Origin: Anianabacter salinae
GTDB taxonomy: Bacteria; Pseudomonadota; Alphaproteobacteria; Rhodobacterales; Rhodobacteraceae
Assembly: GCF_019061145.1 (NCBI RefSeq)
Contig: NZ_JAHQZS010000006.1
Location: forward strand, 157,545 to 221,544
Direction of reading: 5' to 3'
Length of the DNA: 64,000 bases
Part shown: positions 1 to 9,387 of the stretch, piece by piece
How positions within the stretch are numbered: the stretch's first letter is position 1
Layout of the letters: every line of letters begins with the position of its first letter
Translations under genes and position numbers: made by a program
The notes under the pieces: model-generated
The model's database searches: none
What the model saw: only the letters and a program-made list of their open reading frames with translations
What the model was told of the DNA's origin: nothing

Positions 1-108
1 ACTTTGCCTTCATGCGCTTTGACCTTGGGTGACGCGGACAGATTGCGCGAAGCTGCCGCAGCGTCTATCCACACGTCATGTGAGCGATAACGGAAAGGGA
101 GCCGGCCA
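1..108. other. Upstream region of the first kinase gene
   Basis: No complete gene is visible here. An ATG on the minus strand at 13-11 with a purine-rich stretch upstream of it could be the first codons (MKAK) of a divergent gene that leaves the window, but only four codons are present, so this is a guess. An AAAGGGAG ribosome-binding site lies just before the plus-strand start at 109. Confidence 0.3.
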
Positions 109-1032
109 ATGATCCTGTGCTGCGGAGAGGCGCTGATCGACATGCTGCCGCGCGAATCCACCGGCGGCGAGGCCGCCTTCGCCCCCTATCCGGGCGGCGC
201 CGTGTTCAACACCGCCATCGCGCTTGGCCGCCTCGGCGCGCCCACGGGGTTCTTCAGCGGGATTTCGACGGATCTGTTCGGCGCGCTTCTGCAGACGGCG
301 CTGGCAGAGTCGCAGGTGGACACCTCGCTTCTGGCGCTGTCGAACCGCCCCACGACGCTGGCCTTCGTGACGCTGACGGGCGGACAGGCCAGCTATGCCT
401 TCTATGACGAGAACACCGCCGGGCGGATGCTGGGCCTTGGCGATCTGCCCGATGTCCCGGCGGATTGCGCGGCGCTGTTCTTTGGCGGCATCAGCCTGCC
501 GGTCGAACCTTGCGGCACCGCTTATGAGGCGCTGATGGCGCGCGAGGCTGCATCGCGGGTCACGATGATCGATCCGAACATTCGCCCCGGCTTCATCACC
601 GACGAGACCGCCTATCGCGCCCGCATCGACCGGATGCTGGCGCAGGCCGATATCGTCAAGCTGTCGGACGAGGATATCCGCTGGCTCTACGGGACCGGCG
701 ATCTTGAAACGCTGGCCCACCGCGTTCTGGCAATGGGCGCGCGCGTCGTCTGCATCACCGAGGGCGCAAAGGGCGCACACGGCTTCACCGCTCAGGATCA
801 CGTCTTTGCCCCTGCGCACCGGGTCGAGGTGGTCGATACCGTCGGCGCGGGCGACACGTTCAACGCCGGGGTGCTGGCCGCGCTGCACGAAGCGGGCGCC
901 CTGTCCAAGGACAGGATCGCGTCGCTGGACGCAGGCACCCTGAAGGCCGCGCTGGCGCTGGGGGTGCAGGCGGCCGCCGTCACCGTCAGCCGCGCGGGCG
1001 CCAACCCGCCGTGGCGTCGCGATCTGGCATGA
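109..1032 (+). CDS. PfkB-family carbohydrate kinase (fructokinase-like)
   Basis: ATP-dependent sugar kinase of the ribokinase/PfkB superfamily, cytoplasmic. The N-terminal segment has the family glycine-rich substrate region (GGAVFNTAIALGRLG, about residues 30-44). The C-terminal signature DTVGAGDTFNAG, about residues 243-254, carries the catalytic Asp and anion hole. At 307 residues it has the usual length. The start is set by AAAGGGAG eight to nine bases upstream. The stop overlaps the start of the next kinase (ATGA), so the two are translationally coupled. Fructokinase is the best guess from overall resemblance; the exact sugar cannot be read from the sequence. Confidence 0.9.
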   Translation: MILCCGEALIDMLPRESTGGEAAFAPYPGGAVFNTAIALGRLGAPTGFFSGISTDLFGALLQTALAESQVDTSLLALSNRPTTLAFVTLTGGQASYAFYDENTAGRMLGLGDLPDVPADCAALFFGGISLPVEPCGTAYEALMAREAASRVTMIDPNIRPGFITDETAYRARIDRMLAQADIVKLSDEDIRWLYGTGDLETLAHRVLAMGARVVCITEGAKGAHGFTAQDHVFAPAHRVEVVDTVGAGDTFNAGVLAALHEAGALSKDRIASLDAGTLKAALALGVQAAAVTVSRAGANPPWRRDLA

Positions 1033-1955
1033 CCCGGCGCGTCGTTATGCTGGGCGTGTTCAACGCCGATACGACCTACCGCGCACAGCGGCTGCCCCGG
1101 ATGGGCGAAACGATCATGGGCACGGGCTTTGCCCTTGGTCCCGGCGGCAAGGGATCGAATCAGGCGGTCGCCGCAGGCAGGCTTGGCGCGGACGTGCGGT
1201 TCCTGACGCGGCTGGGGCGCGACGATTTCGCCGAGATGGCGCGCGCGATCTGGCGCGGCGCGAACGTCATGCCCATGGTGATCGAGGATGCGGACAGCCA
1301 CACCGGCGCCGCGCTGATCTTTGTCGAGGACGGAACGCGCGACAACGCGATCATCGTCGCCCCCGGCGCTGCCGCGCGCATGACCGAGGCCGATATCGAG
1401 ACCTGGGGTGCCGAGATCGACGGTGCCGCAGTGTTCCTGACCGGACACGAGGCGCCGCTTGCGCCGGTTCTGGCCGGGTTGCGACGGGCGCGGGCCGCTG
1501 GTGCCGCGACGATCCTGAACCCGGCCCCCGCCACGCCGTTGCCAAAGGACGCGCTGGCGCTGTGCGACTACATCACCCCGAACGAGAGCGAGGCCGAGGC
1601 GCTGACCGGCCTGCCCGTCGCCTCGCTGGACGAGGCACGCGCAGCGGCGGCACGGCTGCGCGAGATGGGCGCGGGCTGTGTCGTGATGACCCTTGGCGCG
1701 CGGGGCGTTCTGTTCAACGACGGAGCCGTGTCCGAGGTCATTCCGGCGGTGACGGCGGGCGACGTGGTCGAGACCACCGGCGCTGGCGACGCCTTCAACG
1801 GCGCTTTCGTGGCGGGACTGGCCGAGGGCCGCACCCCGATCGAGGCCGCGCGGCACGGCTGTGTCGTTGCGGGGATATCGGTGACGCGCCCCGGCGCGGC
1901 GGCGTCGATGCCCACGGCGGCAGAGGTCGCTGCGTTTGTGGAAGCTCAGGGGTAG
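1029..1955 (+). CDS. rbsK: Ribokinase (PfkB family)
   Basis: Phosphorylates ribose, or a similar pentose or nucleoside, at the 5 position. The N-terminal PfkB motif GGKGSNQAVAAGRLG lies around residues 38-52 and is typical of RbsK. The ATP-binding signature ETTGAGDAFNGAF lies around residues 247-259. The length of 308 residues fits the family. An upstream in-frame codon would add six residues, but the ATG overlapping the preceding stop (ATGA) is preferred. The gene forms a two-kinase operon with the upstream fructokinase-like gene and ends two bases before the CCA end of a convergent tRNA. No ribose transporter or repressor is adjacent, so the substrate remains an inference from the family. 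Confidence 0.85.
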   Translation: MTRRVVMLGVFNADTTYRAQRLPRMGETIMGTGFALGPGGKGSNQAVAAGRLGADVRFLTRLGRDDFAEMARAIWRGANVMPMVIEDADSHTGAALIFVEDGTRDNAIIVAPGAAARMTEADIETWGAEIDGAAVFLTGHEAPLAPVLAGLRRARAAGAATILNPAPATPLPKDALALCDYITPNESEAEALTGLPVASLDEARAAAARLREMGAGCVVMTLGARGVLFNDGAVSEVIPAVTAGDVVETTGAGDAFNGAFVAGLAEGRTPIEAARHGCVVAGISVTRPGAAASMPTAAEVAAFVEAQG

Positions 1956-1957
1956 CC

Positions 1958-2031
1958 TGGAGCGGGTACACGGAATCGAACCGAGCTAGCCTGCTTGGAA
2001 GGCAGGTGCATTACCACTATGCTATACCCGC
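1958..2031 (-). tRNA. tRNA-Gly(TCC)
   Basis: On the minus strand the acceptor arms GCGGGTA and TACCCGC pair fully. The D arm is GCAT/ATGC, the anticodon stem is CCTGC/GCAGG around the loop CTTCCAA (anticodon TCC, reading GGA), and a T arm with TTCGATT loop follows. The T stem has one apparent T-T mismatch. The discriminator base is T and CCA is encoded at 1960-1958. The total of 74 bases is normal. Confidence 0.96.
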
Positions 2032-2076
2032 TTGGGCCTGCCTGGTTTAGGTCAGTCGATCCGGCGCGTCAATCGG

Positions 2077-3354
2077 TCAGGACAAGGCAGCGGGCGGCAG
2101 GATCAGGATCGCGCGGAAATCGTTGACGTTGGTCAGCGTCGGGCCGGTCACGACCTGATCGCCGAGGCTCGCGAAAAAGCTGTGCGCATCGTTGCGCGCC
2201 AGTGCCGCCTCAGGGTCCACACCTGCCACGCGTGCCCGCGTCAGCGTGTCCGGCCCGACTAGAGCCCCCGCCACCTCTGCCGCGCCGTCCACTCCGTCGG
2301 TATCGCAAGCGATCAGGTGGATGCCCTTGGCACCGTTCAAGGCGATCGCCGCCGCAAGCGCATATTCCGCATTCGGGCCGCCGATCCCGTCGCCGCGCCG
2401 CGTCACGGTGCATTCCCCGCCCGACAGCAGCAGGACCGGCGCATCGCCCGGCGACAGCTTTGCCGCGATGTCGAGCGCAAGCGCCGCATGAACGCGCGCC
2501 AGATCGCGCGCCTCGCCCTCCAGCGCGTCGCCCAAGTGCCGCACGTCGATCCCGTCTGCGCGGGCAAGCTCTGCCGCTTCGGCAAGCGATTGCGCGGGCG
2601 CGGCGACCACGCGGTTTTCCGTGGTGGACAGCCGCGCATCATCCACCGGAATCGCGCCTGTCGCGCGGTCCAGCACCGTCAGCGCCGCCTTGGGAACATC
2701 GACGCGGTAGCGCTCGATCACCGCGCGCGCATCATCCGGCGTCGACGTCTCGCCCACGGTGGGACCAGAGGCGATGGCCGCAGGGTCGTCGCCCGGCACG
2801 TCAGAGATCATCAGCGCCAGCATCCGCGCAGGATACGCGGCAGCGGCGAGTTGCCCGCCCTTTACCCGGCTGAGATGCTTGCGCACCACGTTCATCGCGC
2901 CGATGGGTGCACCCGAGGCCAGAAGCGCGCCGTTCACCGCCTTCTTGTCGTCCAGCGTCATGTCGCCCGCAGGTGCGGTGAGCAGCGCCGATCCCCCGCC
3001 CGAGATCAGGCACAGCACGAAATCCTCTGTGCCCAGCCCCGCCAGCAGGGACAGCATCCGCCCGGTCGCGGCGTCGCCCGCCGCGTCAGGAACCGGATGC
3101 GCAGCCTCGACGATCTCGATGCCTTCGCAAGGGCGCGCATAGCCGTAGCGGGTGATGACCAGCCCCTCGCAGGGCCCCCACACCGATTCGACCGCCTCGG
3201 CCATCCGCGCGCTGGCCTTGCCCGCGCCGACCACCAGAACGCGGCCCGAGGGTTTCGGCGGCAGATGTTCGGGGATCACGCGCATCGGATCGGCGCGGGC
3301 GACCGCCGCATCGAACAGGCGGCGCAGAAACCTGGCCGGGTCGTCCCGCGTCAT
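2077..3354 (-). CDS. Glycerate 2-kinase (DUF4147/MOFRL family)
   Basis: Phosphorylates D-glycerate to 2-phosphoglycerate in serine-cycle or hydroxypyruvate-type metabolism; cytoplasmic. Older annotations call the family hydroxypyruvate reductase TtuD. Family features are the N-terminal VVGAGKASARMA, the LISGGGSALL loop (about residues 105-114), VRKHLSRVKGG, and a C-terminal MOFRL domain with LLSGGECT and CDTDGVDG. I start at the ATG giving MTRDDPARFLRR (425 residues). A longer frame upstream only runs back into the preceding gene. It is the last gene of a minus-strand run proS-DUF2937-kinase, about 20 bases after the DUF2937 stop. Confidence 0.88.
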   Translation of the reverse strand: MTRDDPARFLRRLFDAAVARADPMRVIPEHLPPKPSGRVLVVGAGKASARMAEAVESVWGPCEGLVITRYGYARPCEGIEIVEAAHPVPDAAGDAATGRMLSLLAGLGTEDFVLCLISGGGSALLTAPAGDMTLDDKKAVNGALLASGAPIGAMNVVRKHLSRVKGGQLAAAAYPARMLALMISDVPGDDPAAIASGPTVGETSTPDDARAVIERYRVDVPKAALTVLDRATGAIPVDDARLSTTENRVVAAPAQSLAEAAELARADGIDVRHLGDALEGEARDLARVHAALALDIAAKLSPGDAPVLLLSGGECTVTRRGDGIGGPNAEYALAAAIALNGAKGIHLIACDTDGVDGAAEVAGALVGPDTLTRARVAGVDPEAALARNDAHSFFASLGDQVVTGPTLTNVNDFRAILILPPAALS

Positions 3355-3374
3355 GCTGGCCCGCCCCGCACCGG

Positions 3375-3875
3375 TCACGCCGCGCGGCGCCTGCGCCCGA
3401 AGATCAGGCGCGCAAGACCGCCCAGCAGCAGCGACACAAGCGCCCATCCCGCGAAGAACCCGGCGCCCGCCGTGATAAGACCGTCCGTCGTCGTGGGCAT
3501 TCCGGGGCGGTAATCGTCCCAGGTGCGCGACAGAAGCTCGGGATCGTTGTAGCGCCAGACCTGCGCCATGCGCATCAATGGCTCGGCCTCGCGCAGCGCC
3601 TGGTAGTCGCGCGACAGCCGGTCATAGCGGCTGACCTGTTCGGACAGGGTGCCGCTGATCTCGGTCCCGAAACTGCCCGCACGCGACAACTCTGCCAGGG
3701 CCTCGTCGCGGGTCTTGCCGCTGGCCGCCGCTCCGGTTTCCACAACCAGCGCCACGGCGCGCAACTCGTCCACCGCACCGGACAGGCGCTGCATGTATTG
3801 CTGCGAGAACTCGGGCGCCTGCGACGCGGCAAGCGCGCCCGCCAGTCCACCGGCCATGGCAAGCGTCTTGATCAT
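3375..3875 (-). CDS. DUF2937 family membrane-anchored protein
   Basis: A 166-residue protein resembling DUF2937, of unknown function. The N-terminal MIKTLAMAGGLAGALAASQAP looks like a weak signal or anchor segment. A second hydrophobic segment (GAGFFAGWALVSLLLGGLARLIFG) lies close to the C terminus and is followed by a basic RRRRAA tail, so the C terminus is probably cytosolic. The central region is charged and helical, rich in Glu, Arg and Asp. It sits nine bases downstream of proS and 20 bases upstream of the glycerate kinase, which suggests cotranscription rather than a shared function. Confidence 0.8.
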   Translation of the reverse strand: MIKTLAMAGGLAGALAASQAPEFSQQYMQRLSGAVDELRAVALVVETGAAASGKTRDEALAELSRAGSFGTEISGTLSEQVSRYDRLSRDYQALREAEPLMRMAQVWRYNDPELLSRTWDDYRPGMPTTTDGLITAGAGFFAGWALVSLLLGGLARLIFGRRRRAA

Positions 3876-3884
3876 GGCGAAAGC

Positions 3885-5225
3885 CTACAGAACGCCGGCG
3901 TAGATGTCCGCGATTTTCGCAACGGCGGCCTCGGGGGGCATCTCTTCGCTTGTCCCGGTGCGGCGCGACGTCAGCTCGACCACACCGTTCTTGAGCCCGC
4001 GCGGACCGACGGTGATCCGCCACGGCAGGCCGATCAGGTCCATCGTCGCGAACTTGGCCCCTGCCCGTTCCTCACGGTCGTCATAAAGCGGCTCCAGCCC
4101 CAAGACTGTGAGCGCGGCATAAAGGCTTTCGCAGGCGCCATCCGCCTCGGCGTCGCCTTGCTTGAGGTTGACGATCCCGCAGTGGAACGGCGTCACGCCT
4201 TCGGGCCAGATGATGCCGTTGTCGTCGTGGTTCGCCTCGATCAGCGCGCCGACAAGGCGGCTGACCCCGATGCCGTGCGACCCCATGTGCACCGGCACGC
4301 GGGTGCCGTCGCGGTCGGCGACGACAGCGCCCATGGCATCAGAATACTTGGTGCCGAAATAGAAGATCTGTCCCACCTCGATGCCACGCGCGGTGCGGCG
4401 GCGTTCCTCGGGGATGGCGTTGAACAGCGCCTCGTCATGGGTCTCGTCGGTGCGGGCATAGCGCGAGGTGAATTCTTCGAGCACGGCCTGGCACTGATCG
4501 ACGCTGTCATAGTCGATCTGGCGGTCACCGAATTTCAGATCGGTGATCTCGCTGTCATAGAACACTTCCGATTCGCCGGTCTCTGCCAGCACGAGGAATT
4601 CGTGGGTGTCGTCGCCGCCGATGGGGCCGGAATCGGCGCGCATCGGGATCGCCTGAAGGCCCATGCGTTCATAGGTGCGCAGGTAGCTGACAAGGTGGCG
4701 GTTGTAGGCGTGCAGCGCGTCCTCTTTGGTGAGGTCGAAGTTGTAGCCGTCCTTCATCAGGAACTCGCGGCCGCGCATCACGCCGAAGCGCGGGCGGATC
4801 TCGTCGCGGAACTTCCACTGGATGTGGTACAGCGTCAGCGGCAGGTCCTTGTAGCTGCCCACATGGCTGCGGAAGATGTCGGTGACCATCTCTTCGTTGG
4901 TCGGCCCGTAGAGCATGTCGCGCTCGTGCCGGTCCTTGATCCGCAGCATTTCGGGGCCATAGGCGTCGTAGCGCCCGGATTCCTTCCACAGATCGGCCGA
5001 TTGCAGCGTCGGCATCAGCATCGGGATATGCCCCGCGCGCGCCTGTTCCTCGTGCACGATCTGCTCAATCCGCTTGAGAACCTTGTAGCCCAGCGGCAGC
5101 CACGAATAGATCCCCGCGCTCGATTGCTTGATCATGCCAGCGCGCAGCATCAGCCGGTGGCTGGCGATCTGGGCGTCGGCAGGGGTTTCCTTGAGGACGG
5201 GCAGGAAATAGCGGGACAGGCGCAT
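3885..5225 (-). CDS. proS: Prolyl-tRNA synthetase, short alphaproteobacterial type
   Basis: Class II aminoacyl-tRNA synthetase that charges tRNA-Pro. The N terminus [15 protein letters not shown] is characteristic. Class II motif 2 is in [18 protein letters not shown], and motif 3 in [16 protein letters not shown]. An anticodon-binding domain follows at the C terminus. At 446 residues it is shorter than the ~570-residue bacterial form because the editing (INS) domain between motifs 2 and 3 is missing, as is normal in alphaproteobacteria. The start is the ATG encoding MRLSRYF; in-frame codons further upstream lie in non-conserved sequence. It leads an apparent operon with DUF2937 and the glycerate kinase. 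Confidence 0.97.
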   Translation of the reverse strand: MRLSRYFLPVLKETPADAQIASHRLMLRAGMIKQSSAGIYSWLPLGYKVLKRIEQIVHEEQARAGHIPMLMPTLQSADLWKESGRYDAYGPEMLRIKDRHERDMLYGPTNEEMVTDIFRSHVGSYKDLPLTLYHIQWKFRDEIRPRFGVMRGREFLMKDGYNFDLTKEDALHAYNRHLVSYLRTYERMGLQAIPMRADSGPIGGDDTHEFLVLAETGESEVFYDSEITDLKFGDRQIDYDSVDQCQAVLEEFTSRYARTDETHDEALFNAIPEERRRTARGIEVGQIFYFGTKYSDAMGAVVADRDGTRVPVHMGSHGIGVSRLVGALIEANHDDNGIIWPEGVTPFHCGIVNLKQGDAEADGACESLYAALTVLGLEPLYDDREERAGAKFATMDLIGLPWRITVGPRGLKNGVVELTSRRTGTSEEMPPEAAVAKIADIYAGVL

Positions 5226-5263
5226 GGGGTGCGGGCCTTGGCGTGGTTTCGGGTCGGTCCAAG

Positions 5264-5292
5264 CCTCTAGGGCATCGCGCGTGTTCAGACAA
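5264..5292 (-). promoter_or_regulatory. Candidate sigma70-type promoter for proS
   Basis: On the minus strand TTGTCT and TAGAGG are separated by exactly 17 bases, and the -10 box lies about 40 bases before the proS start. The match to consensus is moderate and the assignment is by eye only. Confidence 0.35.
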
Positions 5293-5303
5293 GCGACGCA
5301 CGC

Positions 5304-5332
5304 TTGCACCATGTAGCAGCACAAGCGATACC
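5304..5332 (+). promoter_or_regulatory. Candidate sigma70-type promoter for the AI-2E permease operon
   Basis: TTGCAC, 17 bases, GATACC, ending 27 bases before the permease start. It is divergent from and overlapping in region with the candidate proS promoter. The -10 match is moderate. Confidence 0.4.
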
Positions 5333-5359
5333 GGACAGGGAAACAAGGGTCGGACGATC

Positions 5360-6433
5360 ATGGCACTGGCGATCAAGACACAGATGTACGTCTGGGGCGC
5401 GTTCGGCGCCCTGAGCTTCGTGCTGCTCTGGCTTTTGGGTGACGTGCTGTTGCCGTTCGTTCTGGGCGGCGCGGTGGCGTATTGCCTCGATCCGATCGCC
5501 GATGCGCTGGAACGGCTGGGGCTCAGCCGGGTGCTGGCGACCGTGGTCATCACCCTGTTCGCCATCCTGATCTTCGTCGTCCTTGCACTGGCCGTTGTCC
5601 CGACGCTGATCCAGCAGTCGGTGCAGTTGTTCAACACCGCGCCAGAGCTGGCGCGGAACCTGCAGAACTTCCTGACCGAGCGGGTGCCGATGATCATGGA
5701 CGAAGGCTCGATCGTGCGCCAATCGCTGCAAAGCGTGGCCGACACGATCAAGTCGCAGGGCGCCGAGCTTCTGAACAGCGTCCTGACCTCGGCGCTGAGC
5801 TTGCTGAACGTGGTCTTGCTGTTCTTCATCGTGCCGGTGGTGGCATTCTACCTGCTGATGGACTGGGACCGGATGGTCGGCCGCATCGACGAATTGTTGC
5901 CGCGCGACCATGCCCCGACCATTCGCAGGCTGGCCAAGGACGTCGACCGCACGCTGGCTTCGTTCATTCGCGGGCAGGGCACGGTGATGACCATTCTGGG
6001 CGTCTACTATGCCGGGGCGCTGATGCTGGCGGGGCTTCAATTCGGCCTCGTGATCGGCGCGGTTGCGGGGCTGGTGTCGTTCATTCCCTATGTCGGCGCC
6101 ATCCTCGGCGGCGGGCTGGCCATCGGCATCGCGCTGTTCCAGTTCTGGGGCGATTGGGTGATGATCGGGATCATCGGCGCGATCTTCTTCTCGGGGCAGA
6201 TCCTGGAGGGCAACATCCTCACCCCCAAACTGGTCGGCTCAAGCGTCGGGCTGCACCCCGTGTGGCTGCTGCTGGCGCTGTCGGTGTTCGGGTCGGTGTT
6301 CGGGTTCATCGGACTCCTGGTCGCGGTGCCTGTCGCTGCCGCGCTTGGTGTCTTCGCGCGCTTCGCGGTGGAACAGTACAAGACCGGACGGCTGTATCAC
6401 GGGCTGTCCTGGCGCGACGGCCCCGGCGACTGA
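5360..6433 (+). CDS. AI-2E family transporter (PerM/YdiK-like permease)
   Basis: A 357-residue inner-membrane protein of the AI-2E exporter family. Hydrophobic segments occur at about residues 10-50 and 70-90. After a soluble, mainly helical stretch, a C-terminal membrane block contains the family motif region GLVSFIPYVGAILGGG and the segment HPVWLLLALSVFGSVFGFIGLLVAVPVAA. Members include autoinducer-2 exporters and sodium/proton antiporters, and the substrate here is unknown. The start at MALAIKTQMYV is supported by the family alignment; an upstream frame extension is not. It precedes hdaA by five bases and probably heads the hdaA-ppk1-ppx transcription unit. Confidence 0.9.
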   Translation: MALAIKTQMYVWGAFGALSFVLLWLLGDVLLPFVLGGAVAYCLDPIADALERLGLSRVLATVVITLFAILIFVVLALAVVPTLIQQSVQLFNTAPELARNLQNFLTERVPMIMDEGSIVRQSLQSVADTIKSQGAELLNSVLTSALSLLNVVLLFFIVPVVAFYLLMDWDRMVGRIDELLPRDHAPTIRRLAKDVDRTLASFIRGQGTVMTILGVYYAGALMLAGLQFGLVIGAVAGLVSFIPYVGAILGGGLAIGIALFQFWGDWVMIGIIGAIFFSGQILEGNILTPKLVGSSVGLHPVWLLLALSVFGSVFGFIGLLVAVPVAAALGVFARFAVEQYKTGRLYHGLSWRDGPGD

Positions 6434-6438
6434 CGCAA

Positions 6439-7122
6439 GTGGCGGACCAGCTGACATTCGACCTGCCGGTGCGGCCCGCGCTGGGACGCGGCGATTTCTT
6501 CGTCTCGCCTGCCAATGCCGTTGCGGTGGCACAAGTCGAAGGCTGGGGCGACTGGCCGCAGGGCAAGCTGGTGCTGTGCGGCCCGGCCGGATCGGGCAAG
6601 ACGCATCTGGCGCATGTCTGGGCGGCGCTGTCGGGCGCGCGGATCGCAAGCGTGCAGGACCTGTCCGAAGCGGCGCTTCCCCGGCTGGCAGCCGCACCGC
6701 TGGTGGTCGAGGATGCGCAGCGCGTCGCCGGAGACCCGGCGCTTGAGCGGTCGCTGTTCCACCTGCACAATATGGCCCTTGCCGCTGGTTCTGCGCTGCT
6801 GCTGACGGCGCGCGATGCGCCGTCGCGCTGGGGCATCGCCCTGCCCGACCTGCGCAGCCGCATGGAGGGCACCAACGTGACCCGCCTGGACGCGCCCGAC
6901 GACGCGCTTCTGAGCGCGGTGCTGGTCAAGCAGTTCGCCGACCGACAGATCGACATCGACCCGCGCGTGATCCAGTTCCTCGCCCCCCGCATCGAGCGGG
7001 ATTTCGAGCGTCTTGGCGCGCTTGTCTCCGCGCTCGACCGGGCCGCGCTGGCGCGGCAGAGCCCGATCACCGTTCCCCTTGCCCGCGCCGTGCTGGACAG
7101 TCTCGACCGGGGCGCGGAGTAA
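6439..7122 (+). CDS. hdaA: DnaA-related regulator HdaA
   Basis: AAA+ protein related to DnaA domain III that, with the sliding clamp, stimulates ATP hydrolysis by DnaA and so restrains replication initiation. The N terminus begins ADQLTFDLP; QLTFDLP matches the short clamp-binding motif seen at the start of Hda proteins. A Walker A-like GPAGSGKTHLAH is at about residues 47-58 and a Walker B-like LVVEDAQ at about 88-94. The start is a GTG five bases after the permease stop, since no ATG allows the N-terminal motif to be kept. The protein is 227 residues, normal for the family. It is followed 40 bases later by ppk1. Confidence 0.9.
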   Translation: MADQLTFDLPVRPALGRGDFFVSPANAVAVAQVEGWGDWPQGKLVLCGPAGSGKTHLAHVWAALSGARIASVQDLSEAALPRLAAAPLVVEDAQRVAGDPALERSLFHLHNMALAAGSALLLTARDAPSRWGIALPDLRSRMEGTNVTRLDAPDDALLSAVLVKQFADRQIDIDPRVIQFLAPRIERDFERLGALVSALDRAALARQSPITVPLARAVLDSLDRGAE

Positions 7123-7162
7123 TGTCACGCTGGCGTCACGAACCCCTCCTAATCAGGCCGTC

Positions 7163-9337
7163 ATGACCATTGCAGATTTCCTCAAGTCGCCGTTTCCGGC
7201 CCCCGTCACGCTTCCCGAGGAAGACATCGCCGGGCCGAAGAAATACTTCAACCGAGAGCTGAGCTGGCTCGGCTTCAACTGGCGCGTCCTCGAAGAGGCA
7301 GAGAACCCGCGCGTTCCGCTTCTGGAACGGGTGCGGTTCCTGTCGATCTCGGCCACCAACCTGGACGAATTCTACACCGTGCGCGTGGCAGGCCTGCGCG
7401 AGTTGGCGATGACCGGCAACACCTCGCCCGCGATGGACGGCATGACCCCGGCAGAGCAACTGACCCGGATCGGCACCGAGACACGGCTCTTGATGCGGCG
7501 CCAGCAGGAAGTGCTGGAAACGCTGCAGCGCGAGATGTCGGCGGCGGGCATCCAGTTCCTGACCCGCGACATGCTGAACGATGCCGACCGCAAGCATCTG
7601 GAACGCACCTTCCTGGAAGAGGTGTTCCCGGTGCTGTCGCCGCTGGCGATCGACCCCGCGCACCCGTTCCCGTTCATCCCCAACGGCGGGCTGTCGCTGG
7701 CGCTGCAACTGGAAAAGAATTCCGACAAGCGCCGCCTGCGGGCGCTGCTGCCGATTCCGCAGCAGATCGACCGTTTCGTGCGTCTGCCGGGCGATGACGG
7801 ACAGGCGCGGTTCCTGCCGCTGGAAGAGCTGTTGCTCTTGCATCTTGGCAGCCTGTTCCCGGGCTACCGCGAGACCGGCAACTGCATCTTCCGCGTGCTG
7901 CGCGACAGCGACCTGGAAGTCGAGGAAGAAGCCGAAGACCTTGTGCGCGAGTTCGAGGTCGCGCTGAAACGCCGTCGCCGGGGCGAGGTGATCCGCCTCA
8001 AGCTGTCGGATTCCGCGCCCGCCGCGCTGCGCCGCGTCATCATGGACGAATTGCACGTCGGCAACGAAGAAGTCGTCGAACTGGGCGGACTGATCGGCAT
8101 TGGCGACGTCAAGGAACTGGTGCTGGACGAGCGCCCGGATCTTCTGTGGCCGTCCTTCACGCCGCGCGTGCCCGAACGGGTGCAGGATTTCGACGGCGAC
8201 ATGTTTGCGGCCATCAAGGCCAAGGACATGCTGCTGCATCACCCCTACGAGACCTTCGACATGGTGGTGCGGTTCCTCAAGCAGGCCGCCGCTGATCCGG
8301 ACGTTCTCGCGATCAAGAACACGCTCTACCGCACGTCCAAGAACTCGCCCATCGTCGAGGCGCTGTGCGAGGCCGCCGAAGAAGGCAAATCCGTCACCGC
8401 GCTGGTCGAGTTGAAGGCGCGGTTCGACGAGGCTGCGAACATTCGCCAGTCGCGCCGACTGGAGCGTGCCGGGGCGCATGTGGTCTACGGCTTCATCGAC
8501 TGGAAGACCCACGCCAAGATCGCAACGGTCGTCCGGCGCGAGAACGGCAAGCTGGTGACCTATTCGCATTTCGGGACGGGCAACTACCACCCGATCACCG
8601 CCAAGATCTACACCGACCTGTCGCTGTTCACCTGCGACGAAGCGCTGGGGCGCGATGCGGCCAAGGTGTTCAACTACACCAGCGGCTACGCGATGCCGGA
8701 ATCGCTTGAAAACATCTCGATCGCGCCGCATTCGCTGAAGACGACCCTGATCGAGCGCATCAACGCCGAGGCGGAACACGCGAAGGCCGGCAAGCCAGCC
8801 GAGATCTGGGCCAAGATGAATTCCCTGATCGAAAAGGACATCATCGACGCGCTCTATGCCGCGAGCCAGGCCGGGGTGAAGATCAGCCTCGTGATCCGCG
8901 GCATCTGCGGCTTGCGCCCCGGCATAAAGGGGCTGTCCGAGAATATCCGCGTCAAATCCATCGTCGGGCGCTTTCTGGAACACAGCCGGATCGTTTGCTT
9001 CGGCAATGGCCACGGCTTGCCGTCGAAACAGTGCCGCGTGTTCATCTCGTCCGCCGACTGGATGGACCGCAATCTCAATCGCCGGGTCGAGCATCTGGTC
9101 GAGACCAAGAACGACACGGTGAAGGCGCAGATCGTCAGCCAGATCATGGCGGCCAACATGGCGGACGAGGCGCAGACCTGGATCATGTATCCCGATGGCA
9201 GCTTCAAACGGCCCGAATGGGATGGCACGACGCCCCTGTTCAATTGCCACCGCTTCTTCATGGAGAACCCGTCGCTGTCGGGTCGGGGATCGGCCGGGGC
9301 AAGTGACGTTCCCGACCTGACCCATTCGAACGATTGA
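7163..9337 (+). CDS. ppk1: Polyphosphate kinase 1
   Basis: Reversibly makes polyphosphate from ATP. The 724-residue protein has the N-terminal helical domain (KYFNRELSWLGFNWRVLEEA), the head domain, and two PLD-like catalytic domains. The phosphotransfer histidines lie in THAK (about residues 449-452) and LEHSR (about 605-609), and the family HFGTGNYHP motif follows the first. The ATG encoding MTIADFLKS is chosen because everything upstream overlaps hdaA. The next gene, ppx, encodes the matching polyphosphatase, so synthesis and breakdown are co-encoded. Confidence 0.97.
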   Translation: MTIADFLKSPFPAPVTLPEEDIAGPKKYFNRELSWLGFNWRVLEEAENPRVPLLERVRFLSISATNLDEFYTVRVAGLRELAMTGNTSPAMDGMTPAEQLTRIGTETRLLMRRQQEVLETLQREMSAAGIQFLTRDMLNDADRKHLERTFLEEVFPVLSPLAIDPAHPFPFIPNGGLSLALQLEKNSDKRRLRALLPIPQQIDRFVRLPGDDGQARFLPLEELLLLHLGSLFPGYRETGNCIFRVLRDSDLEVEEEAEDLVREFEVALKRRRRGEVIRLKLSDSAPAALRRVIMDELHVGNEEVVELGGLIGIGDVKELVLDERPDLLWPSFTPRVPERVQDFDGDMFAAIKAKDMLLHHPYETFDMVVRFLKQAAADPDVLAIKNTLYRTSKNSPIVEALCEAAEEGKSVTALVELKARFDEAANIRQSRRLERAGAHVVYGFIDWKTHAKIATVVRRENGKLVTYSHFGTGNYHPITAKIYTDLSLFTCDEALGRDAAKVFNYTSGYAMPESLENISIAPHSLKTTLIERINAEAEHAKAGKPAEIWAKMNSLIEKDIIDALYAASQAGVKISLVIRGICGLRPGIKGLSENIRVKSIVGRFLEHSRIVCFGNGHGLPSKQCRVFISSADWMDRNLNRRVEHLVETKNDTVKAQIVSQIMAANMADEAQTWIMYPDGSFKRPEWDGTTPLFNCHRFFMENPSLSGRGSAGASDVPDLTHSND

Positions 9338-9387
9338 CGTGCGCGGCGCGGTCCGTCAGGTTCGCGCCGCAGCGGAAGGGCATCGCG

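Noticed and set aside
7136..9325. Long open frame on the minus strand antisense to ppk1
   Set aside because: It has no recognisable domain, an Arg/His/Gln-biased shadow composition, and lies entirely opposite a highly conserved gene.
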